Positions 36,229 through 49,400 of a stretch of DNA of 64,000 nucleotides are shown in pieces. The translations under genes and the position numbers were made by a program. The stretch spans positions 57,371,463 to 57,435,462 of the forward strand of contig CM048554.1 of the NCBI GenBank assembly GCA_026413225.1. Reading direction: 5' to 3'. How positions within the stretch are numbered: the stretch's first letter is position 1; each line of letters opens with the position of its first letter. Below the pieces are notes generated by a model that saw nothing but the letters and a program-made list of their open reading frames with translations, had not been told where the DNA came from and ran no database searches. This stretch comes from Otis tarda. Taxonomy: Eukaryota; Chordata; Aves; Otidiformes; Otididae.

Positions 36229-39200
36229 AACCTTAGAATGGTTAACAATGTTGCTAGCAGATTTAAATTGTTGACAGGACCTGTAGTTGCATCAATCTAT
36301 TTCTCCTTTCCACTCTCAATTTCTGAGGTTTACTAAGCTTTAATTTCAGGAACCTCTCACTTCTCCATCTACAGCATATGCAGCTTGGAGGGCTTGGTGG
36401 CTCCATTCAAGTCTATGGGCTCAGCTTCCCTGGCTTCAGAAACCAAGGCACAGGCAGGATTGGTGCACCCCATGAGGTCACGATGAGAGATCTCATCCTG
36501 AGAGAGCTGATCTGATCCAGAGATGGGAATGCTCTCGAGTTCACTAACCAGATGCAATCTGAATTACAGGGACTCCCACCATTATTCATACAGTAGCGGT
36601 GTTTTTAATATTTTTATATTCAATGCCCTAAGTTAAAAGTTTCTCCGTAAATTCAGATTAACTCTGAAAATGTAGTGGGGTTAAATGCAGCTATAATAGC
36701 CAAGAATCCTATGGGTTTACCACAAGAAAGCATTCTACCTTTCATTTGGAAATGAAAAATCAAGCCAAGTTGTTTGACAGGTTTAGAAATCATAGCAAAC
36801 CATTTGGAGATTATAGCCTTAAATTTACATTTGACTATGAAACCCCTCCACAAGGCAAGTGTCTGGGCTTACAAATTGTGTTAGGAAACTTTCTAATAAA
36901 CACATCTGATATTTTATTATCATGGAAGAATCTGAGTACAAATCATTGTAGACTATTAAGGAGTTGGAGTCCAATTACAATGTAGTCACAATCACAGATT
37001 AGCTAACTTTTGGTCTTTGTTCTGTAAAGCCTCTGTTACTGAATTCAGCAGTGTCACTCCATTAGCAAAGCAGTGCTCTCCTCTCCTGCTATGCGAAATA
37101 TAAAGTATTGGGAATAAGTTCACAAGATTGCACAGGGAATGAAAATAAATATTCATTTCTGCTTTCCATCATCTCCACGTGACAGCACTTTCTGTATGCA
37201 GAAGACCTGATGGAACCATGCTAGCCAGTAAAGAGGGAGGGAGAAGAAACTCTGCAGCAATTATTAGCTGGGTTTTGGTGGAAGGGTTATTGATGGGCAT
37301 TCCCATTTAGTGTCTTTCAGTGGACTGCACAACTTTTAAGTAGAGATGATTCAGTCTGCAGTTGTCATTTGAAGCCTAGTAGGTCTGATTTATCCTTTCA
37401 GAACATCTGTAGTCAAAAATTATGTTCCTGATTCATTGCATTAGGCTATTTTCACAAATGCTTCCTTGTGATGTTTTTGAAAAATTAGGAGCTTTTGTTT
37501 GTCAAGTAAGATCTGCTCATTCGCCATACAGTTTTACTGCCTTTCTTGTGCATGCTTGTTCTCTCATACTAATTCTCATACAGAACCAGTGATACTAGTG
37601 CTGATGATAATGACACTGGGAAACCTGTGTACAGAATGAAGTTAGAATGTGCTCCACACTGGCTAGCATTAGTACTGGCATCTTGGTTATTCCTCTCAAA
37701 AGGAAGCAGAGAAAAAGATCTTCCCTCCACTCTCCTTAATTGCCTTTCTCTTTTCTACTGTAAGTAAATACAGCATATATTAAAAAAAAAGAGCAAAAGT
37801 GAAAGTGAGGTTCACCTGCAATTCAGTTAGTGATGTTGAAGGCTAAAATTTTATGAACAGCATGAGCAAATAATAAACAACTGAAGAGCACAGTCCTAAG
37901 AAGCTCTCTTTAAAGGGCAAATATTATTTTTTCTAAAGGTATTTTTCAAGGCAGTCATGTTAATTTCCATGGAATTTTAAACTCTTCAAATAATTGCAAA
38001 CTAGTGAAAACCATTATTAATTCTATTAATTCTAAATCAGTAACTTTGTATTGTAAAGTATTTTACCAAATATCAACTGTGAACAATAAATATAAAATAA
38101 ACCATGGTATTGAGGGATTTGTAATGAATATAGATGAAGAAAAATATTAAACAGTTAATAATTCCTTATATTAACATTTGTTTTAAAAGGTAATATGGAA
38201 GTATTTCCATTGATTTCCATTCCCTCCAACACAAACAAATTCTAACCAGTCACTTCAGGGAGATGATACCGAACAGACCGCTCTGGAAAACTTGACAGAC
38301 AATAGATACAAAGGCAAGTGCTTAAAAAGCCAAAATAATAGGTCAAGTCTAATCTTTACCTATGTGAATTAGGGTTTCAAGATTGAGTGTGATTTGTTTT
38401 AAAGCAACAATGAAAGCCATATCACTGGTGTTGAAAGGAAAATATACTGAAGAATACTTTTATCTATCTACACTGCAAGATACCAAAACACAAGTTGCAC
38501 AAATTGATTCAATCTGCCTCAGAGAGGTCAAATGCAATGGCATCCTTTTATCAGCTAACCAACCTGTAATAACCTTGAGAGGAATTACTTGAGAAAAGAT
38601 GAGGGCTGCTATAGCCACCTCCTTTTACACTTTCTCTGCAGGCAGATGTTTAGGCACTATTAGAATCCTGGTTTGACTATGTAAGTACCCCAATAATCTG
38701 AGAATTCTGACTACCTGTGAGAAAGACCATCGTGAAACATCTCTGAGCAGAAGTACCCAGCTTTGAAGCAGTGTTTGCCTCTGCAGCCATATGGAAGTTA
38801 GGGCTATTTTCTGTTGCTGCAAATAGAACTGAGCAAATAATTGACTTGCTGGCTTTTTTCCAGTCAAAAGAAATTGTTGTTGTGGTTTATCTAAAACATT
38901 TTTTCCTAGCCAAATGAAAACACTTAGTATTTTATGATTTTAGGGTTCATTGTACTTTCAAGGTTTTAAAAACACTGCCTTAGAAAGAAGGTTTTTTAAA
39001 GCTGTGATTTAAAAAATAAATATTATATTATTTTAGCTGATGTGACTTAAATTCATTTACACAAACTAATGAATTGTTTCAGCTGGGAGGAACTCTAACC
39101 CCTCTTTTAATCTAACAGATTTTCCAGTGTTTGAAAGCACCAGGTATAGATTCTGGACTTGGCCTACTGGAATTCTGCAAGGTAGGTTGGATCTCTAATG

Positions 39201-39896
39201 GTTCAGATTTGCTTGTGAACATTTGTTCCTTTATTGTCTTTGATGATATAACCATCTACACTGATTTTGGATATAATTGTAGGTAAGCATGGTGTTTGAC
39301 CATCTGTTGCAGTATCTATAAAAAGATTTTTTCTTGTATAATACATTTAAATTCCAATAAATAAAGTTAAAGAACTAAGAACATGCCTGTAAAGGAATTT
39401 CTATGGGTTTAAAATCTGTTCACTTTACTCATATAAACATACCTACTATTTTGAAAGTGGCTTTCATATAATATACTGCACATTTTGTGATTGTTGCACA
39501 GTATACGTAATATTTCATTGCATGTGACATTGCTCTCCTCCTCTCTACCTGCTTTATATCTTTGTATCTAATTTTATGACTTTTTCTCTCTTGATTTAGA
39601 TGATGTTGTGTATATTACAATGTAAAGCAATGGTTATAACTTCAGGATAAAGAACTAGATAAATAAGGTGGATTGTAAAACTATGAAACACCCTCCTCCC
39701 ACCCTGTAAATGCTTTTGATTTTACTTCTGTAAATAAAACCAGAAAATTACTAAGGTAGTAGAGAGAAAAGATCAAAGCAAGAAGATAATTGTATTATTC
39801 TTCTACATAAAAATAGTACTAGTCAACACATACTGTGGATAAATCCTCCCACAATTAAGCACTAAAACACTACAGGAAGCAGAGCTATCAAGAATC

Positions 39897-39948
39897 ATAT
39901 CATTAAACCTTTAGAAAACATGATATCATTAAACCTTTAGAAAACATG
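39897..39948. repeat. Perfect 26-bp tandem duplication
   Basis: Two identical 26-base units (beginning ATATCATTAAACC and ending GAAAACATG) lie head to tail at 39897-39922 and 39923-39948. Perfect identity in intronic DNA suggests a recent slippage or duplication event. Confidence 0.95.
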
Positions 39949-42900
39949 AGTATTTTTGTCATCACTTGTCATTATTTCACATTAACCATTGTGGAATTTC
40001 CTTCACATTCATGAAGGTAAGAGAGTACAATAATTTAAAACTTGGAAAAAGTACATTAAGCTTGCATCAAATGTTGTAGTCTACTTGAATTGATTCAGTT
40101 CACACAGAGATCCATGCTAGTCACCATCAACCTATTTTTATGATTATTTTTTTTTAATAATAGGTAGTGTATGTTTGTTTGGTTTTTTTTTAATAAGGAT
40201 TCCTTAATTGTAACATCCAAAGTTGAAAGAACTAGTGATTAAATAGCTTATCTCAGCATGTGAGCTGGTACTTTCTCATTTCTGTTTTTCACAGAATCAC
40301 CTTTCAGTAGTAACTTGGAACAAGGCAATGACAGAAAGTTTGAAAACTTATGCAAGTAGCAGATAAGACTACAGATACAAGCAAAGAAACAGCAAAACCT
40401 GGGACACACCAGAATAGATGAGAGAGCCTTCAGGACAGGGGAAAGGTAGAGAATTAGAACTGATTAATACAAAGTGCACTGAAGGAATGTGAAACTGTGT
40501 CTACTCAGATAGCTTAACTTTCTCTTGAAGCCTAAAATATTCCTTGACATACCTTGAGTTTGCCCATAGAAATATCTAGTGTAATTAAGACCCAAGTTCC
40601 AGAGCCTAACCGTTTGTTTCCTGGGGATATTGGGTAAATGTGTAAGACTAGAGGCATAGTCCTCCCCATTGAGCTGTTTATAAAAGACCAGGATTCAAGC
40701 TCTGAGCAGAAGTATCTACTAATCAGAATGTACTGGTGTGAAAGTCTACCCCAGAAATCAATCTTACATTAAAAAACAAAACAAAAAAAACCCAAACCAA
40801 ACAAGAAACTACTTATTACCCATTCCCTTAGCAATCCTGATCAACTTATTACTAGTTTCTCAGACTAGAGGCATAGCCACACCATAGCATTTCTCTTAAT
40901 TCTTTGTTTTGTTCTCTGTTGGAAATTGGTTTCTTCTTACCTACCTGTTCAGACTTTAGAATATGAAGACTTCTTTTCCTCTAAAAAAATACGCGTACTC
41001 TGATGACTATCAGTAATTTGCAGGACATTTTCCTAACCCTGGCATGTAAATTTGCTAAGAGTTATTAGAGGAACTGAGAGATGCTCTCATTCCTCTCGAT
41101 ATTAGTGACATTCTTCTTCTCTCTGACAGTGTAGAGCAAGTGACGGTCAAAAATGCAACACAAAAAAAAAAACCAGGTAGCAAGGCTCAGGAAGAATACT
41201 GCATTTTTATAGGTACAGTAAAAATGTATAATAATTGTCAGACTCGTTGCTTGAAGGAATTAGAAAGCTGATAGTGTATAATGATAAAGGAGATATTCTT
41301 CTACTCAGCAGAGGCAGCACTTAATTGGCTAGCCTTAATACTGCCTAATGCATGTTGTACAATGTTTTTGATCCAGGAAGCTGTCTGCTGTGCAGAAGCC
41401 TAAAACCAAGATAAAATTGCATGGACAAGTAGAAAATTTAGCATGCTTAAATATAGAAATCAAGTTTGGGAGGTATATGGCATATCCATGTAGAAAGCAC
41501 TGAAAAGTGGATTTGGGGAACTTCGAACTTTGATGATAGATCTCTCAGTAATAGCAAAGAACATTAGAAGATAAATTGTTTGGGGGTCCAGATAATTAAG
41601 ATTAGAAGATAATACCAAGAATATTAAAAAAGATAATTTTGCCTGCGCACCATCAGAATATATTAAAAGGTCCAGAAAAACTCAGTGCAAAAAGCATCAA
41701 AACAATATTTCAGAGCTAAGTTGTCACACAGCATTTCCTGTGTGATTTCCAGTGCTTAAGTTGCTTCTGATCTGAATGCCCATAAGAAATAATGCGAGTT
41801 ACACTTGGAACTTTGCTAATTTGGTAACCGGAGCCTGAAAAATAGGAAAGATAAGTCTGTGAAGTTAAAAAAAAAAAAATCAGTGTTTTCTTTTAGGGTT
41901 TGTCATTTTGAATGAACTTAGGAAATGATGGCTAGTTGAATTAGAAATTGCTGGATCTTGATCTTGACGGTGAAGCTTCCAAAAGGAGCTTCAAAAGAAT
42001 CTGGCAGACCCCATAACTCAGAAAGAAGCTAGAGTAATTGGTTTTAATTTGTAAAATGGCACATTTTCTCTACTGTTTAATTGATGTCATTGTACTAAGT
42101 ACTACCCTTCTGTGCAATTGAGAGATGGGAAGCCAAAGAAACTGCTTCATTTTGTAATAGATTTGTTATTATAATTTAAAAAACCACATCACTAAGCAAT
42201 TGGCTTGCTCTTTTTACATGTAAACGTTTCTGTAGATTAATTTCTGCTTCTACTTAATGAAGCAGGTTATTAAACTTACTTATCAATTTATCAAACAGTT
42301 GTCATCTTTGATAATCTTAGAGGTGTTTCTTTTTGAGTTATAATCTGTATGTTATTGATAAACCAATTACAGATTTCAGAAGTCAAATGATCATAAGAAA
42401 TGCATAATGAGTGGTAATAATTTAAAAATTCAAACTTTTTTATAGCACTAAAGATTAGGGCAAAACTATATACATTTCAAAATAACACTGCTAATCATAC
42501 ATGTCACCTTACAGCCATAACCTTTCTTTAAAGGAATAGACAAACTGGCCCTGAAGCGCTGTGGACTTTAAAAAAACCCCACAAACCCAACTAGCTCATC
42601 AAATAAGTTTTTTATGGACACTGAGTGCAGTGGAGATTTGTAATCAGCCTTAGTAGTATTTGCTGACAGAAGGTCTATCTCTATGAAGATGAAAACCATC
42701 TATGCAAAAGGATCAAAAAGAACCTGAGTTTAAAGCTGGATGAGGGAGAAAGAATACTAACTGTGATTACTGACAAAGGTTTCCTACAAAAAGTCAATCA
42801 CTGAAAAGTAACCATGTTTAGGTAGGGTTGATGACAGCATTAAAGGAGAGTATAAACAACCAGTGTGCAGAAGACTCAACCAGAGATAAGAAAGTATGCA

Positions 42901-45717
42901 CGAAATGAGCAAGGACAGTATTAAAGACAAGAACAGCAAACTCGCTGCTCTTTTGACCTAGACGCTCCTTCTTTGTTTAATTTCCCTATTTCTGCCTTAA
43001 TTTTTCCTTTCCAGGTGGCTTCCTCATTCAGCTATCTGAGCAGCCATCTTCCAGATGCTACATACACCTGTTTTCTTACTGTAAATTAGCCAGAGTGTTG
43101 TGGAACTGACATTATTTTGACCAGCGTTTCATCCTCACAGAGTCCCCTAACACAGGCAAGTCCCTTTAAAAAATTATTGCTGGGAAGCTGTTTGTCCAAA
43201 TCTCCCTAATTCACCCATGTTTATTTGGTTGTTCTCCCTGCCCCATGTTATCACTGCTGATGGGGTAGTATTACTCGGCCAGGGCACTGAACTATGAGAA
43301 ACTCAAACCTTGAAAAGACCACACAGCTTAATTTAATACTCATCACTGTGCATTATGTAAATACATGCATATGGGTTTGCACCAATTGATGTATAGAGAC
43401 CGACACACAAGTATTTGGAGCTTTCTAGGCACACAGTTCCTAGGCAAGGGATGTTATTCCCCTGTTGAAGTCAGCAACAGTATGGGCTGCACTGCTTAGC
43501 CTGGATACCACCTATAGAAAAGCAAAACCTCTCAGTTTGCCAATAGGAAACACTAAGTAGGAAGCACTATTTTTTTTTTTTCTCCAGTAGAATCACTTAG
43601 TAAAGAAACATCTAAAGGCAACTAAATTGGGTAAGTTTGGTCTGATATAAAGTGACTATGGAAACTAATCTTGATCAGGTTCCTGCTATATTTGTCTTCC
43701 TACAAAAAGATCTAGGCTACTGGTATAGTTTTCAAACTCAAGTAAATACAGGAATTTCTCTGAATCCTTCCAAGCTAGTTAAAGTATGACTAAATATAAG
43801 GTGTAATGCTAATTCTGAAAGTTTCCAATGTGAACATAATGCTTTCTCCACTGAGGGAAATGGTACCTTGTCTTGAATAAGGTCAAAAAAAGTCACTGCT
43901 TAAATCTTTTAATGTGACATAACACTGCCACAGTTTAAGACCTTTTAAACCCTGAGCTAACGGCATTTTACTCAAATGTTGAGAGTAGATTTTAAACTAG
44001 CAGATTACATGAAGAACACATCTTCTTTGCCACAAAAAGGTGTTATTTGCAGATAAACAGCTAATATGAGATTGTAGCTTCCTTGTGAAAATTGGTGAAG
44101 AAAAAGGTAAAATTATCTCTTGCTTTGTCTTCTAAAAGGTTTTCCATTAAGGTATCTTCAACTAGAATTCTCCTTGTAAAAGATATAACATTTTTAATAA
44201 TGAAAACACAATGTAAGGCTGCATCCACAGAAAGACTACCATGCATTTGATAAAACATATAGTAACACGGCAAACTAATATACGGTAAAGGCCAATTGTG
44301 GACATGAAAGCTGCAGTTTCCACTCATGTTATCAGCCCAAGGTATTAGAAAAAAAAAGAAAAAAAGCCTCCTCCCCTCCTCCCTTGCATTTTAGATATTT
44401 TGGTAAAATATTATTTTTGCAGCAACTCTAACATTCTTTTTCTTTAATCTATAACTTTTTCGCAATTGTAAATAAAGATCAAAGTCTTTTGCTATTGAAA
44501 TAAAAAAAAGAGCAACTTGGCAGTACAAGCCACATGGGATTGTGCTAAGAGTATCCAACATTAGATATGGAACTTAGGCTTTACTGAAGCATATGACAGT
44601 GACAATAGGTGGGAAAATGTAAAGGGGAGAAAACTATGATCAGACATGCTTAAGCAAGTGCACTGAAACTGGCAGGATTGATTGGATATAACTGAGTGGA
44701 GAATTTGGCTCAAAGTATCTTTGATATTTACTTTAAAAATAAAGAACATGTGCGAATACTGAGAGAAGGAAAACATTTTTTATATCTTATATTTAAACAT
44801 TTGAGTAATGAAGTCTCACTTTAAGAAAATAAAAAAATGTTACATGTACCCTATACATATATCTGAAAAGCAAGAACTGATGTACTTATTATTTCCCTAT
44901 TTTCTGTTCAATGTACATTATCTGTATCACTGTAAGACAGCATAAAACTGAATTTTCCAATTTCCTCAAAAAGGTGGTTGAAAACTTTGAGGTGCATTTA
45001 CTCTTAAGAGCTTCAGACTGAAATCTCATCTCAAAATTGTACCGTATACAATTATTTCTGTAGAGGATTAAGTGTCTTATGTACACATGATGCATGCTAT
45101 TCACAACCAGCATTGTATCTGTTCACTGCATGTGGACTATAAAGCAAAAATAAACTGACTACATTAATGTTGAAAATTAACAATGATACTATATGGACTA
45201 AGGTATACACAGGACTATATAAAACCAACACTTACACTTTCTATTTTCCTAGGCATAACTGCAGTTAATATCCAGTCAACCACTGTTACTGTGTGCTGAT
45301 TGTTTCTAATATTCTTCAGATCCAGATTTTTTTTGCTATGTTGCATCTAAATGAGACTCTTGCATTGGCTAAGGTTTACCTCATTACTTATAACTGACAT
45401 AAAACTGTTTATTAATCTTACATTATTTAAAGTCTCCATTTAAATGCAGCCTTTATCATTGATGTAGACAGCATGAGATATTCTAATTCCTTCCTACACT
45501 AAAGCTCATTGCCCATTGTGCTTGGGATATTATTATCTCAGCACTGAGCAAGCATGACATTCTTATTGTTTTCTACTGTGAATGCATATCTAGTAGTGAC
45601 AGTTAACTACAGAGCATGTGCAGGTTTTAACATGAAGCCACTCAAGTATTCTATCTTTCAGAGAGAGCAGAAAAAAAAATACTGCACTCTTTCATCTTGT
45701 CATTACACACATTTGGT

Positions 45718-45956
45718 TTTAAAATAGAGGGAGGTAGATTCAGACTTGATATAAGGAAAAAAAAAATTACAATGAGGGTGGTAGAACACTGGAACATATT
45801 GCCCAGAGAAGTGGTTGATGCCTCATCCCTGGAAACATTCAAGGACAGGGCTCTGAGCAACCTGATCTGGTTGGAGATATCCCTGCTTCTTGCAGGGAGG
45901 TTGGACTAGATGACCTTTAAAGGTCCTTTCCAACCCAAACTATTCTGTGATTCTAT
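45718..45956 (+). mobile_element. CR1 LINE, 5'-truncated 3' end (avian CR1)
   Basis: About 240 bases match the 3' end of avian CR1 retrotransposons. The translation still reads as the ORF2 C-terminal tail: [11 protein letters not shown], then [21 protein letters not shown] and ALSNLIW, ending GRLDSR-like before the short 3' UTR. The typical CR1 ending follows (GGACTAGATGACCTTTAAAGG, then CCTTTCCAACCC, then ATTCTGTGATTCTAT). No poly-A tail is expected, since CR1 ends in short tandem repeats. It is truncated at its 5' end, as most copies are, and cannot move by itself. The open tail suggests moderate age. Only the plus strand carries it, antisense to NRXN1. Confidence 0.93.
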
Positions 45957-46019
45957 TTAGGGTATGGTTCAATTAATGAGAGGAAAGGTTTGCCAGCATC
46001 TGCACTGGACTGTACCCAA

Positions 46020-46175
46020 AAGCGGAGTGATTAGGTGAGAGACCTGTTTCAGATCCCTATTGTAGCTGATCTGCTGTGAGATCTTGAACCAATTTTTTTT
46101 TTCACATTCCAAAATGTGAAATGCAGTGCTCTACATACCAATCTGTGAAGTGTTTTGTAGTGGAAACTGCTGCTT
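46020..46175 (+). mobile_element. Possible ancient MIR-like SINE fragment
   Basis: The ordered words CAGATCCCTATTGTAGC, GCTGTGAGATCTTGAACCAA, AAATGTGAAATG and ATCTGTGAAGTGTTTTGTAG loosely follow the MIR order (box B-like region, CTGTGTGACCTTGGGCAA, CTGTAAAATG, TGTAAAGCGCTTTG). It lies just downstream of the CR1 copy. The match is by eye and weak. Confidence 0.3.
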
Positions 46176-46384
46176 CACTACATACGAGTCGTTCAATATT
46201 CATAGGAGAAGGGACAAAGGACTTGAATTTGGATGTCCTATATGAATGAATGCCTTAACTATCAAACTACAGTAATTCCTCTTTTATTTCCCCTTCCCTC
46301 ACCCAATGAATAAGAAATTATTTGAAAAACATGGAATAATTTAAACGAAGTGTTTCACTAAGACTTTCCAGTAGCCAGATGACT

Positions 46385-46475
46385 GCAACACCCTCCTGGT
46401 ATGTGGGAGACCACGGTTAAGTCCTCCTTCAAACAAGACAGAGATAATTTTCAAACTTGGTCTAATGGATATAAT
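46385..46475 (+). mobile_element. Possible ancient amniote SINE-like fragment
   Basis: CTCCTGGTATGTGGGAGACC followed by ACGGTTAAGTCCTCCTTC resembles a widespread sauropsid repeat word (CCTGGGATGTGGGAGACC, GGGTTCAAGTCCC) with tRNA-like box B character. It is only about 90 bases long and decayed. It could be chance similarity. Confidence 0.3.
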
Positions 46476-49400
46476 AAAGAGGTACATCTGCTTTCCCACA
46501 CAAACTTTTAATTCTCAGCTACATTTGATTGGGCCCTGCAATTGAGAGAAGCAGGGAATACTCATTTTGGGAATTTGGCCAGGGCATAAGCTGCACATCT
46601 TAAAAGTTCTGCAGCAAAAGAAGTTATACAGCAATCAGTGTTTCAAAAGACACAAGCTCACTGCCAAAACATATGGCTAGAGGAAAGAGGAACCTAAAGG
46701 AACAGATGGAAAGCTTACCTGAAGAACATATCGAAAAACAGGCAAATCAAGAGAGTCAAGTACAGTACTTTGTCCTGAACCTGCGAAGGCTCACACAACT
46801 TAAGAGTGCAGAGAGTAAGAATAAAGGCCAAGTTCTGAGTCTGTGGATCCCTCTGCAAGATCCAAGTGCATGGCTACATTTCCTTAGACAAACAAGATCT
46901 CTAACCTAAAGACCACATACTACATGTAGTGTTACAGTTGTATGCTCACAGTGGAACTATTTAATTGCTTTTCCTTTGTCTACCCAAATTAATGACAGCA
47001 TTGGTTAAATGTTTGAAACCTAGAAATTCTAAAATCCAAATTTTATTTACTGCATAAACATATTATGAAAGTACATTCAAAAGTATTCTTCCATTTTACT
47101 TAGGAATCCTAGAAACCTTCAGTGACTATAGAGGCTCACAAGAGTCTCATGGAACTCGCATCCATCCAAGGCAGGGAGCGTCACAGATGCTCATATGTTT
47201 ACCGTCTTAGCTACTTTCTAAGCAAAAACTGCAGGACAGAAACAGCACCTTTTTATTTTGGTACAATTTGGAAAATTAATACACTAGATTTGCTGTAGTT
47301 AAGACTTCTTTAACTCCTTTCATCTGTTCTCTTTCATGACAATGGAATTAGGTCTACACAATAGAATAAAGAAATGAAGTTATCCCAGGAGGAAGCTACC
47401 GAATGACAGTAGCTAATTGAGCGAAAGTCTTTTTTTTTTCCTCTCATTTTTCCAAATTCCCAGCTGTTAAGTCTTTTTTTTTCAAAGGACAAATTACTTT
47501 TCACCCTATGGGTTCTACTTATATTATAATAAAAAAAATAAGTTAAATGCAGACAAGTTTCTACTTTGTTTAAATGTATAAGTTTTCTATGGGAAGTAGA
47601 AAAGCAGCAAAATGAAAGAGTGTAGTCAGAGAAAGATATCTGAGAAGTGGCACGGAGAGAGAACTACTGTCTGCCCTGCCCAGCAGTGCCCTCTGCCAGT
47701 GTGGCTCCAGATTCACCAGCTGCACAGCTCAGCTCAAGGCGGTAAATACCATGCACCTTTGTGAATCCTTGACTGTACCCAGCTTTACTGCCTCTATATC
47801 CATTGACGCTTACCCACACTTAAACCCAAGGCTGGACCTTTTGTCTTGAATTTTACAAATTTTGTGGGTCTTCCCCTCATATTTTCAACCAATTTCTAAC
47901 AATCATTCAAGAGGGACAATACATTATTAAAAAACGGAGCTATATAAAGCAAGGCTAGGACACTAAGAATTGAGCTGCATGGAAAGTATTAGAGAACAGC
48001 AGTTCTCCGTATGAGCTACAGCATCATAAATACTGTCAGATTTTAGCTTTTGGGGGAAAGGGCTTTCATAGTTTGCCTTTTCTTCTTCCCCCACTACTTA
48101 AAAAAGAAAATACTAAAGCAAAAAGCAGACATGGACAGTCCCTCATATTCAGTGAAATTATTTATCATAATTTGATTGAATCCAGAAACCACTGTATGAT
48201 TTGAAATTCTTCCTCTCCAAAACTAGTATTTACCCTTTTAAAATACATTTAGACAATAAATCTTCTTCTTGTTGTAACTAGATAAAATGTATGTAGCTAG
48301 GATTTAGTCCTGAATAAGAAACAAACAGCACTAGTGTTCACTATTGTTATCTCCTGTAATTCTTACATTTTTCAAAAGCTTTTTAGTAAATACTCACCAA
48401 AAAATTAGCAGAATATAATAAAATTTATACATGATAATACCATGGTTGTCTAGCACATTATCTTCCTCTAGCTGACATAATTTACCTAATTTATACACCT
48501 TTAAATTTAAGGAGGTTTTAAAAATAAAGTTTAGGGTTCAACTTCTTAATTTTTATTTTCTGCACTCTTTTCCTTTTCATCACACCCTTTTGTTCTGTGC
48601 AAGTAAAGACAAAAAATTAAGAAAGGAAAGTCCCTCTGGCCATACAGATTATTACATTGTTAAACAGTTAAATATGATTTGGCCTTCTAGCAGTATTATG
48701 ACCCTGGAAGATATGAGGTCACTGTTTAAAAAAAAAAAGGAAAGGAACAGAAAAGGATGAAGAGTGCTGAAGACTGCTGAGAAGTCACGAAAGTGGCAAA
48801 GTTCCAGTATCATTGTAATAGTGATGAAAAGGAGTCAATCATTAGCATAACACTAGAAACTATTGGTGCTTTGTAACGTATTCACTGTGGCATTTATATT
48901 ACTGAGATTTATATCCAACTTCTATATTGGTACTAAATAGTAAATATGTATTTATATATATGTGTATTTATATGGTTTCATGTATCTAACATTTTGTCTT
49001 TTACGTTGTACAAAACTAAATGCTATAAATATTCTTTTTAAATTAGGAGATTTTTTTTTTCCCTAAAACTCAGGGAAAAAATCAGCCAACACTAAATCTT
49101 ACTAAAGAATTTTTAAATCCTTCTAGAAAATATTAAAACAAAACAGTGTTATGAAAAACTGGAAGTCTGGTAGCCTTCAATATTCCTTTTTGATTAACTA
49201 TAGCTTTAAATGTAGTCGGAGTCATGGATGTGTCACTGCTAGAAAGTCAGGGACATTAGATGATAAAAAGATACTTTCTATTATCCAGTAATAAGGAAGG
49301 AAAGTGCTAGATAGCGTAGCAGTATAAGTGTAGTATTTCTGAGAAAACAAATTGGGATGATTGGAATCACAGATAAGATAATAAAATGGAGTCAGACACA

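Larger units (their letters stand above)
33133..45717 (-). other. NRXN1: NRXN1-alpha intron, middle part
   Basis: This is unique AT-rich sequence between the two LINE fragments. Apart from the A-rich tract at 35.6 kb, the T tract at 36.2 kb and the 26-bp duplication at 39.9 kb, I see nothing that can be named. Open frames are short and scattered on both strands, as expected for non-coding DNA. Confidence 0.7.
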
